A stretch of 64,000 nucleotides of DNA from Symsagittifera roscoffensis (taxonomy: Eukaryota > Xenacoelomorpha > Acoela > Convolutidae): the NCBI RefSeq assembly GCF_963678635.1, contig NC_087069.1:46580276-46644275 (forward strand), read 5' to 3'. This document shows positions 33,311 to 45,300 of the stretch, one piece after another. Numbering within the stretch: position 1 is the first letter of the stretch; each line of letters begins with the position of its first letter. Both the position numbers and the translations under genes were made by a program. Below the pieces are notes generated by a model, which was given only the letters and a program-made list of their open reading frames with translations, searched no databases and had not been told where the DNA came from.

Positions 33311-36300
33311 GTAGGTCGACGAGCGAAGCTGCCCAATGGTCCAGAAACTAAACCTAGTTGAGTTTAAAGTAGTTATTTTCTTAAACTTCTGGAGTTACTT
33401 TAATTTTACTATTTTTTTATTCTAGAGTCGTGTCAATATGTGAGTATTGAATTAAAATTCTTGAGTGTATTTTAAATGATATACTTCAATTTCCAATCCT
33501 GTTTTTAACGGCGTTCGCGTGTTTTAGGTATTTAGAGACCTAGCCATGGGGACGTTCATAATTCTAGAGTGGAGGTGTTTTGGTAGTAGCTTATAAGTTG
33601 TAACACGATCTTGAANNNNNNNNNNNNNNNNNNNNNNNNNNNNNNNNNNNNNNNNNNNNNNNNNNNNNNNNNNNNNNNNNNNNNNNNNNNNNNNNNNNNN
33701 NNNNNNNNNNNNNNNNNNNNNNNNNNNNNNNNNNNNNNNNNNNNNNNNNNNNNNNNNNNNNNNNNNNNNNNNNNNNNNNNNNNNNNNNNNNNNNNNNNNN
33801 NNNNNNNNNNNNNNNCAAAGCAATCAAATATCCCACATCTGCTGTAGTATAGCCATAGCAATGTATGACCCTCTGCTGTAGTATAGCCATAGCAATGTAT
33901 GACCCTGACACGTACAGGAGGTTCAAGGCACCCGACAATGTTATTCCGCCCAGTATCCATCTGGTGGTGTATGAACTGTACACCCTCATGTTCCAACTGG
34001 CAGTCTTGATAGTACTGGTTGCAGGTGAGAAGCTATGGCTCTTTCCCCCCCCCCCCCGAAAAAAGTCATTTTCCCGGGTTGACCTCAATAGGCCAAAAAT
34101 GCTAATCATACAATTCCATAAACTAAGTCTATGAAACAACAATAGTCATACAAATTTCATACATTTTGCTAAAATGGTGTCATCGAATGTTTAAAGAACT
34201 TTTTCTTGTTATCGCATAAAAGTTGGTATCGGACTAAATAAAAAAGAAAATTTTTTTATAAAAAAAATGCTACTCATATAATTTCCCTATGTGGAAATAG
34301 TATAACTAGCATTTTTTAATGGCGACAAAAGTATTCTTGAAATTGTCCCAAGAATTTGTTTATTTTACTTTTTGAGCGCAAATCGAAATTTGTACTCAAA
34401 TAAACATTTTCCAAAAAAAGTTTTTTTTTGCATGCAAAATTTAATTTTTTGTGTTTATATCGTAATCCTGGATAGACAAAATTGAGGTTTATTTTTCGCT
34501 TCTCCGGATAACTTTTTTCAATAGCGCTGAAAGCTCCTATTTTTTGTGAGGCATGTTTATGTATGCCTTAATCAATGACTGATTAATTAAAAATTCAAAT
34601 ATTGAAAGAAACCATCTTTAAAAATAATTGCCAAAATTTGAAAATTTGATGCTTTCAGTATATGATTTGTACACGTAATTCCAAAATTCGTATATGTATA
34701 TGTAATTGTATATGTGAATCCAAAATGCATCGAAAATGCGAGTCGATCAAACCTTTGGTGACTCTAATTTTGAGTAAGCTAATGTTTTTGTTACTGGTGT
34801 TCGGTCACAAACGCTTCCCAAAAATTTTGAAAAATAAATTAACAAACAAAACGTTATTTTTGATTATGGGAAAATGCTAGTCATACAATTTTCATATATA
34901 ATAAATCACTAATCAAAGACCTTTCATGAAAATTTCCTGTTCCTATGTTTTTGCATGAAAAGTGTATGAGTAGCGTTTTTCCATTTATGAAAATTGTATG
35001 ACTAGCATTTTTGGTCAACCAGGGACAGTTGCACAACGTGAACAAAATAAGTTCGATAGAAGTTATAACTGAAAAACCTACGCATCTAAATAAAAACACT
35101 AAGCTAGCGCTAGAGCTTTTCAGCTAAAATTCTAAATTTGCTCGGTCGAAGTTCTATTATTTAATCTACTTGACAATCTCCCCCTTTCTTCAAAGGGGGA
35201 ATTCTTAAATAGATCAGTTAAGATTACCGTCCGTTATTGTCTGTTGTGTGTTATATAAATTATGATAAGAAAGAACAAACAAAATTTGAAGAACGCGGCA
35301 CTACCTTCAGTTGGTGATTAATCGTACCTTTTCAAATTTGCAGTTTATATTAGAGCTGAAAATCAATTTACAACGCAGAAAAAAATTAAAGTTTAGTTTG
35401 ATCGCTTTTAATGTCTTTTCCTACAAAAAAAATTCAATTTACAACTACGCAAGGCTCTTTTCCAGTTTCCCTTTCAAAATACCGAGTTTTAGGTTTGTTT
35501 TACGTGTTATTACGGCTAAATGCGTGATGTTACGCTGTTAAGTATGAACAACAAATCTGATCGCATTTGTCGATTTGTTCACCACGCGAAATTTCATTGC
35601 ATTATGACAACGTTAAATAAGCTTTTCAAATTGACTTTGAAAGGGGGAACTGAAAAAAGCCCTACGTAATTAGTCCTGAATATAAAATTTCTTGTGCAAA
35701 CCTTTTTGTCAGAGGGGCAAAATAAGATTTGATTACTTAATAACCCGATTTGAAAAAAAAACTTTTTTTTTGACAGCTTCTTACTTTGGAACAATCAATA
35801 CATACATCTAAAATATCAAATGAAAACTTTGACAACTAGCATTTTTGTCTTGCTTGTCACTGGGAAGTTTTGTGGCTATCATTTTCACTGAAAAAAATTG
35901 TTTCGCGTTTTGATTAATATGTTTTTCAGTGTTTGGTAACAATGTAACGGATTAACAGTTTGTGTGGCTTCTTTTTTTACTAAGTTTGGCTATCAAAACC
36001 ATAGTGTTTATGAAAAATCTACATTTTTTGTTGAAGCTATATTTTTCCTGACTTTATGTTAAAAAGTATGTCATTTTTGCTGCAATCCTTATTTTGTGCA
36101 TATTTTACGTACTGAAAACGACAAATTTGTCATATACTGGACCTATCTGACTAATATTAGAAGATTCTAATTACGATACCAAAAAGATTACACAAATTGT
36201 TTCATCACGAGGCCAAACATTTCACTTTGTGAATTGCGAGCGAATTCCGCAACAAGTCAAAAAAAGAATTGTTGCGGAATCCGTAACATTGCTTCTTTTG

Positions 36301-39300
36301 TCTATGTTTTTCTTGATGTTTTGGATTGCAGAACACATAGCTTATGAGTACAAACCAGTTAGATACTGCAAAAGCTCACAAAACATTAAAATTTAACCCA
36401 TAAAACATATGTTTTCAGCTGAATTTGAAACATGAATTTAGCTTCGAAAGGTCTCGTTGAAAATATGAGATGGACTACAGTCATCGACGTCTGAAGTACA
36501 ATCTGCATAAGCGTGAAGCCACCCAAAATCAATTGAAATTTAAAATTTCCGCATTTGGTCCTCCCTTTAATTGTCAGTTTTAGCCTGAATAGGACGCATA
36601 TTCCAAGATTATAAAGCCTGAATTTTTTGACCTGGTTATTTTGTGTTCCTAGGGACAAACAAAATATAGACAAAACACAACTAAAGCAAAAAAATGAAAA
36701 TTTTTCAGCAGTAAATCCATATCTGCCATACAACTCGATGCTATAAGGAAAAAGCTGGAACATAAAACTTTAATAAATCAAGATATTTACTAAAAATTAA
36801 ATGACGAGAAATACTCTTCCGTATTTTTTTATTTATGGTCAACTTGAAGTTGACTTTCATCCTTGAATGGCATATCTAGCGAACAAAATTTGCAATGATA
36901 AAAATCATTTTACCAAGTTTCAAAATACGACGAAAGACTACCAACCGGAAAATGAGATCGCTTAGCGTCTTTTTATAATTCAAAAAACATTCAAAATATC
37001 AAGACAAAATGTTTAGCTTCGAAAGGACGAAGCTAAAATTACGACGAAAGACTACCAACCGGAAAATGAGATTGCTGAGCGTCTTTTTATAATTCAAAAA
37101 ATATTCAAAATATCCAGACAAAAAGAATAAAAACCCAATTTGAGAAAAAATTCGTTTCAAATTTCAAGTTTTTTATGTCCGATTGATTTAAATCAGGACT
37201 GTCGTGCGTTTTGAAGTATAGTGGCCTAAAGTCAAATCTCAGCAACGCAACAGTAGTCAACAATCTGAAACCAAAACAAGACTGCTCGTATCAGTGCAAA
37301 TCCCTGACTGTTCCGATTGCCTTTTAAGGTATGCAGAGAAGTGATAGATTGAAAAGATAAAATGTAATAAAACAAAACGTAATTTTTTTTAAATTTGAGA
37401 TTTTTGTGAAAATCATCCCCCCACACGCCATATAAAATACATAGTGATACATTTTGCTCCTAGTAACAGATCAGTTATGTCAAGTGAGCTTCCTCCAAAC
37501 AATTTGAAACGATGTCCGGACGGATTAACTCTCTGCTTACTCGTTAATAGCGCGGAATATATCCCGCGTTAACTGTCCCAAGCTGGCCAAAATGACTATC
37601 CCTAAGCCCCCAATTTTTTTTTAGAAAAATGAACAAAGATAAAGTATCTATTTAAATTTGAGCTCAGGACAACAATACCTTTTGATCGATAAAAACATTT
37701 TTGTCAAAAAAGGCTTGTTAAAAAGTCGAAGTTTGTCTGAAGAAAAAACCACCCCTAGCGCAAATGTTCTGTTACTTTCGTTACAAAAATTGGAACAAAA
37801 AAAATGCTCGTAAGTCAAGTTAAAGCCGTAAAGGTTCCGACTGCCTTTTAAGGCCAATTTAGTTTTTTTTTCAAAAGTTATACTGGCATACCCTAATGTA
37901 AACTACATAGGGATGTATTTAGAGTCTTGTATCCTAATATTACAACCAAAAAATCACTTATCATAGACCTTACATGCAATTTTTTGTTCTTATGGAACTG
38001 CCTGAAACGCGTATGAGTACTTTTTTCCATATAAAAAAAATGTATCCCGGGTCGAGATCCCGCTCAAAAACCGCTCAAGATTTGAGCTGTTTGAGCGGTT
38101 TTCCAGCAAGATTTGAGCGGTTTGAGCGGTTTGGGCGGTTTGGGCGGTTTTTTTGGAAAAACCGCTCAAACCGCTCAAATCTTTCTTAAAAAAACGCTCA
38201 AAAACCGCTCATTTCTTGCGGTGATTTTTGAACGGTTTTTCAAGCAAGATTTGAGCGGTTTTTGAGCGGTTTTTGAGCGGTTTTCCCGGGTCGAGGTCCC
38301 AAACTCATGTCCATACTTTCGCGACAAATCTTTGGCATTTCCAGACTTTCCAGACCAAAATTAGGCATGTCCAGGCTTTGGCGACCAAAACATGGCATTT
38401 CCAGACTTTTGCGACCATGATGATCCGTTGCGACTATCGCGCCGAAGCAGAGGTGGAACGTTAAAAAAATTGCTCGAAGGTTTTGTTAGAGAATCTTCCA
38501 TGCCCGCTGTCTTCTCGAGAAGGGATACCAATTTGAGAGTGTTCGTCTCTTTCGAAGCAAGATTTGAGCGGTTTTTTAGACGATTGCGCTCAAAATCGTG
38601 CTTCAAAATGAGCTGTTTTTGAGCGATTTAAAAAAAAAACGCTCAAAAAACCGCTCAAGGCGGTTCTTTTAGACAATTACGCTCAAAATCTTGCTTCGAA
38701 ATGAGCAGTTTGAGCGGTTTTTGAACGGTTTATCTAAAAAACCGCTCAAAAACCGCGCAAGATTTGAGCGGTTTGAGCGGTTTTTTTAGACAATTACGCT
38801 CAAAATCTTGCTTCGAAATGAGCGGTTTGAGCGGTTTTGAACGGTTTATCTAAAAAAACCGCTCAAAAACCGCGCAAGGTTTGAACGGTTTTGAGCGGTT
38901 TATCTAAAAAAACCGCTCAAAAACCGCGCAAGATTTGAACGGTTTTGAGCGGTTTATCTAAAAAAACCGCTCAAAAACCGCGCAAGATTTGAGGGGTTTT
39001 TGAGCGGTTTTTCTAGATAAACCGCTCAAAACCGTTCAAATCTTGCGCGGTTTTTTTAGATAAACCGTTCAAAAACCGCTCAAACCGCTCATTTTGAAGC
39101 AAGATTTTGAGCGTAATTGTCTAAAAAAACCGCTCAAACCGCTCAAATCTTGCTTCAAATTAGGTAAAAAATCTCGACTCGGGATGACTACCAGTACTCG
39201 TCAGCCCGGGTTTTGTAGATAAACATTAGTTTTATATTGAAATCATTGATTTTTATGTCGGCTCTTTTTAAGTCCCTTTATTGCAATTTGGCTTTTTTCT

Positions 39301-42300
39301 TTCTACTCCCATACCAGATATGAAAATCAAGGTGGTTGATCGTACGATGATTATACGATTGATTTGTCGAAAAGTTTGGACGAAAAGAAAACAAAAACTG
39401 TTTGAAATTGGAAATTAACTCTTCACGTTTCAGTACAACTAGAAATAACTCATTTGTGGCAAAAGCATGACGTCAACAACTGTAAAATTGCCACGAATTT
39501 CGTTTTTCAAAACATTTTCGGATTTTTCAGTCCTGATTTGAAAAAAGGACAAAATACAGAGAAAACAAAATTAGGAAATTTGAAACGCATTTTTCTCAAA
39601 TTGGAACAAAATTGACAGGAAAAAAAATCTATCGAAGCTTCACGTGGATCAATATGGTTTAATTCGATTACGCGAAAGGTAGACCGAAAACTTTTCCCGG
39701 AAGCATATTGTTTTTGAAATGCCAAGCTAGCTAGAATCCTGCAAGATTTTTATATTTCATTCAAAACAAAAAAACGTTTTGCAAAATCTTGCAAGATTTT
39801 TGACAGATATTGGTTTTACAGTAATTATAGTAACTATTTTTACAGTAAAAATTTTTTTATGAAATCCGTTCATAAATTTTCAGTTTTAACTTTGGCGCAG
39901 TTTTTGGAATTCTTGCGTTCATCATTAGAAGGATGAAACCTGGCAAAACGCAGCCGGAGTTTTGACGATTTGTTTTACATTACCCGGTTCTTTTCCACTC
40001 CCTCACATTTGAATTTCAATCTTGAAAAACAGTTTCAACGTTGTCGTATTTAATGAAATCATGCTTGGTGAACAAATTGACTATTGTGAACAGATTTGTT
40101 CATCATACTTTGCATCCAAACATCACGTGTTTAGCCATAATCACACGTAAAACAACAAAGAAAAATAAATAAATTAAAATCTGGAGCGGGAGTATAAAAA
40201 TTGAGTATAGATTGACAAGCGAAAACTTTAGTAAGTACCATACTATACTCATTTTAAGCAAGCAGCCGAGTTTCTCCTACATTATATTCATTCATAACTG
40301 GATTAAACAACATGAAAAACTTTCTCTGCAAATAAGTATAACCTGCAATTTTTGATAATTGAAAAGTTTTTCAAAAATGGTGAATACAGCTCAACAGCTT
40401 TTTTTCCGGGAAATTTAATTCTGGATTTTGAGTCGTATTGGGTAAAACTTGTTGCATTAGTTTTTTTTATATAATCGATTATTTTAAGTATCTGGCAAAG
40501 ACTTGCAGAAGCACTGAGCATATCAAAAAAACATTGGAGAAAACTTATCGGGTAGATTGAAAAAGCTTTCTTATTTCTTGCAAGGAAATGGAAGTCTCTG
40601 AAGATGATTGCGAATCTTACAAAAATCTTGCAAGTCTTGTTACAAGACCAAACTGTGCGCTGGATAGGCGCACAGTTTTGTGTCTGTATGATCCTGGATT
40701 CCAGAGACAAATCTTCAAGTATGGTAAAATTTTGTTGCAATGATCAACGAAAACAAAAGAACAAAAAAAGAACAAAGAGCGTGTCCTTGTTGAGAAATCC
40801 GTTCACAGTTCATAAACTACAAAGTTTGGCCTCGCAATGCTTAAAAAAATCCTATTATGATTTCTTGCACTTTATTTAGCAAGGCAAAATTGAACATGGA
40901 AATCTGGAGGGGGAGTATAAAAAAAAAGATTATATATTGACATGAAAAAACTTTTAGTAAAAACCATGCTGCACCATTCTGCAAGCAGCCGAAATTTTCC
41001 TACACTATATTTATTTATAACAGGATCAATTAGCTTTCTGCAAATGAGTTTAACCTACAGATTTTGATAATTGAAAAGTTTTTCAAAAATGGTGAATAAA
41101 GCTTAACAGCGTTAATTTTTTTTCGGGCAATTCAATTCTGGATTACGACTCGTATTGGGGAAAACTTGTTACATCAATTTTTTTTACGTCTTAGATTTTT
41201 TTAAGTATCTGGCAGAGACTTGCTGAAGCACTGAGCATACCAAAAAACAACAAAAACTGTTGGAAAAAAGTTTTTCAGTATATTGAAAAAGCCTTCTTAT
41301 TTCTTGCAAGGAAATGGAAGTCGGTGCAAAAATCATGCAAGTCTCATTACGAGGCCAAACTGTTTGCGCTGGATAGGCGCCAATTTTGTGTCTGTATGAT
41401 TGTGGATTCCAGAGACAAATCTTTAAGTACGGTGAAACTTTTGATAATCGAAAACGAAAGAACAAAAGAAGAACAAAGAGCGCGTCCTAGTTGCGGAATC
41501 TGCTCACAACTCACAAATTACACAGTTTGGCCTCGCAATGCTTGAAAAATGTAGTATGATTTCTTGCACCTTTTTCAGTAAGGATCTTGTAAAGTTTGAA
41601 TTAAAAGATCAGCAAGACCAAATTAACTCCCAAAATTTAAAAAAAAAATTGACTTTTTTTAAAAACAAAATGACAATGATTTGGCTGTCAAACAAAACCA
41701 TACTCCTTTTAGATTTTATTGCACTGTATTAGAGGCTCTCTTTGACCCTTTTTGCCACTCTTTGACTTCTTTGCTCTCTTTAATTTTTTAGCGCAGTTCT
41801 TGGTTGAATTAAAATTTTCAAAATTTAATCGAACGCTACTTTGGTCGTGTTTTGGTCAGCCGGGCAATTTTTTCTAGATATGTGACCTATCGTACGGTTT
41901 TCTCCCAAGGCTTGAAATAGTTTTGAAAGATATTTTTGAATGAAAGACTTTCAAGCGCTCAGCAAAACTAAATTTTTGTATAAAATTTGTAAGATTAACG
42001 TTTCAAATAGGTTTTGATTGACTCTTTAACTAAATTGATCAAGTTTTCTCCTCATTGTTTCGGGAAGTCCACATTTCCCCCTCCTAAGTTGAAAGGTTTT
42101 CAAAATGGCTGAAAATTTGAAAAATCTAACCATTCCTGACCTCTGCGACCAGAAAAGATACGTTGCTTGATATCTAAGATCAAAAATTTGATATCGAAAT
42201 TTATGCAAGCATACTAGCTGTGTCGGTATAATGCAAACGTTCAATACTTTATAAGGACAAAGGCAAAACCCACAAAAATATTGGGCTCGATTATTTAAGC

Positions 42301-45300
42301 AGTTTTTCAAGCTGGCCTAAATGTTGCTCATTTCTGCTAAGAAACTGGAGCAGAAACATATTTTTGAGTTAATATTTCAAAAATAGTTGCATATTTTGTT
42401 TCAGTTCAACTTTCTGAAGACTGGCTGTACACTAAAGCGTATGATTTGTCTGAATCTTCTAATATGGGCAAACAGGTGAAAATATACAATAACCTATACT
42501 CTTAAACAACTTTTACAGTTGTAACAAGGATAGTCGGTTGCTGTGCAAACAGCACAGAAAGTTCCGACCATATTTAGAAAAACAACTACAAATAAACGTT
42601 TTTCAAAATATCAAGTTCTTCAAATTTGTGTCGTTCTGTACAATATTTTTCTGTAATAATTTTTAAAAAAACTTTTTTGAAACTTATCTGGCTAGAAAAA
42701 TGCCAAATATAGTTTTCTAAACTAGTTTCAAGTTTTATAGCATATATGACCAATTTAACAAGTTATCCTCATTTATTTGGTCAAAATTAAATAGAAAACC
42801 AAAAATTTCAAAACAGTTGTTCTCGAAACTATTTCGAAATTTTGCAATGTCATTCGAATCACAAATGTAAGCGCTCTATCATGATCTATCATGATCTATC
42901 GCTCAACCCAGTCCGATGATCATTTGTGGTACCTAATTTTGGATGGAAAACAAAAAAACACAACCGAATACAAAGTTCCTCCCCATTTCCAATGGTTGGA
43001 ACAAGAAGTACTTTATTAAACTGCCAAGAATTTTTTTTTTTAGTTTCCTCAAAATACTCACGCCCTTATTCAGATAAATAGCTCCATAAAATGCTCTTTA
43101 AATTTCTGAAAAGATTTACTTTTTCTCAAACTCATAAGGCGTTGCATTTTCTCACAATTGTCACACTATTGGTTAGAAAAAACTACGCGTCAGTGGTATA
43201 GGGGTTTGTTATTGACTTCATATAAAGCCCATAATATTTATTGTCAGGAAATTTTCCTGTCGTTTATCGGCGACCTTTAACATGTCTGGAGCACAAAATG
43301 CAGTATCAAACTGTTTTCGAATGAAACTTTGACTAAGTTCAAGTTTGAAATTTTTACGGTTTCCTCATTGTCATCATGGCGCAGCCAGTTGAGAAAGAAG
43401 CCACTTGAAAACCCGATAACCATTGTTGTCTTTCTGGGATTCTTTCTGTAAACTCGAGGACACAGTTTACTTGGAGGAGTTGATCGTTAAATTTCATTAG
43501 GGGTGATCGCAAAAAACATCGAACAAATTCATTTATTTTTCTTTTTTTTCGACACCGTCGATAAAATTTTTTGTTCGAGCGTGTATGCGGAAAAAATCGG
43601 GCTAAATTGGAAAAAAATATCGAATTTATGTCTATTTATAGAAAATGATGCGCAGATGATATTTAAAATTATAAAACCCGGGATGGGGGTGAATAAAACC
43701 AATCTGGTACCTGAGGGTATTAGATCATGTGGAGAGTTTATTCAAGGAGACGAGGAACGTAACGCATGAGCGAGGATTATTTTAAGAAGGATGCAACGCT
43801 AAAACAATTTATCGTTTTGAAAGTTTTGAAAATTCAATGCAGAATTGAGGGCACTAGCAGAGATTTTACAAATGAAGCTGAACTCGAGAGATATGTAATC
43901 ATAATGAGTTTTCGGGAGTCGGATTATCGCGCATTGCTAAAATGCTATAGTGGAAATTTTTCGAAAAGCATTGCGCTATGAAAGGGGTGAAAGTTTCTAC
44001 GACTTACAGGTGCACCAGCACAGCGTGCAAAGTATAGCCAGCATTATGCAAAACAAAGCCGATGGGTGAGTAAATTAGCAAGCTTGGCATTAGTATGTTT
44101 TTCTCATCTATATCATCAGACTTCGAAAAAATAACACATCTTTGAAAGGTTGAATAGCAATTCTTATGAATGAAAACGTAAATTAATTACACAAAAAAGA
44201 AATGAAACTTTTTTCAAGTTTAGCGTCAATGAAGAAGCAAAAATTATTTTTGAGTGAAATTATTTTATCAAAAACATTTTTTCTAAAAAGTTTAAATTTA
44301 TACAAAACAAATTTTAATCACAAAATAAACATAGTCAATTAGCCATATTAAGTTATAACTGACAGTAACAGCACAATAATTCATGCGCTAGCCGACTATT
44401 ATATTTCAAATGTATCTATATAATTATATTTTCCTACCGTGAAGCTTGTGCAACCTCCCAGATGCTTGAACAAAATAAAATGTTTTCAAATACAGAATAA
44501 GTTAAAATAAATCCAAATATAACAAATCAAATCTTGTATCATTTCACCGAATTCATGATATCAAGTGTATGGACGGTAAAGCACTGGACGAATTCCAGGA
44601 TTCCCAAGATAGGTTCATACAGGCACTAGACAGTAAGAAGACAAAATGGATGCAGGAAAAGAAAAGAATGCCCAATCAGGACGAAGACATTGGTATGTTA
44701 CGCAATAAACAGTAACACATTACGTAATAAACTGTTCAAAATTTCTCGGGTAAATTTCTCTATTTCTTAAATTTCTGAAAAGTTGGAAATTTCCCTATTT
44801 CTTAAAATTGGCGCAAACTCGAGTTCGCAAGAAATGCAAAACACACAATGTCATACTATTAAAGAAAATATGCTGGTCAGACATTTTCATACAATTTCAA
44901 AGAAAAAAAATGTTTTTGATAAAAAGAGATTTTATAATATGCTTTTTACACACTCTAAAAACAAAAACCTTCTGAAAAACCCTAAGTTTACCTTAAGACG
45001 TACCTTAAAATACCTCAAAAGTTAAGGCAAAAAAGTCCTCACCTTTACTTTACCTCAGGCCACTTCAACTACTACCTTAACTCACCTCAAGTTACCTTAT
45101 AACTTGTGGGTAACTACTAAAAGTTTTGCGCCAAGTCACCCCAAGTTTTTTTGAAAAATTTATCTATACTCTGAAGGTAAAACTATCTTAAGCCACCTAA
45201 ACTATTAGCCTAACTCACCTCAACTTTGCACTAAAACTGAGTATAATTATCTCGAATTTTACCTTGAGTTATTCCAAGTTTAACTTGAAAGCTTAACCTA

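Noticed and set aside
33524..34142. Several long frames running through the N-gap
   Set aside because: They are translations of unknown bases; only the plus-strand frame after the gap has coding support.
36386..36763. 125-codon minus frame with hydrophobic character
   Set aside because: Phe/Leu-rich translation of T/A-rich intron DNA; no splice or domain support.
38306..38422. Regular 30-bp direct repeats resembling a CRISPR array
   Set aside because: Units are contiguous without spacers and the genome is eukaryotic; it is a minisatellite.
40303..40740. 145-codon minus frame
   Set aside because: Lies in the 717-bp tandem duplication; its partner in the second unit is shorter and differently broken, so no selection on a protein is visible.
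43503..43981. Two adjacent frames of 88 and 71 codons with a 4-base overlap
   Set aside because: No domain, no splice sites and intron-like composition; the overlap is a coincidence in a eukaryote.
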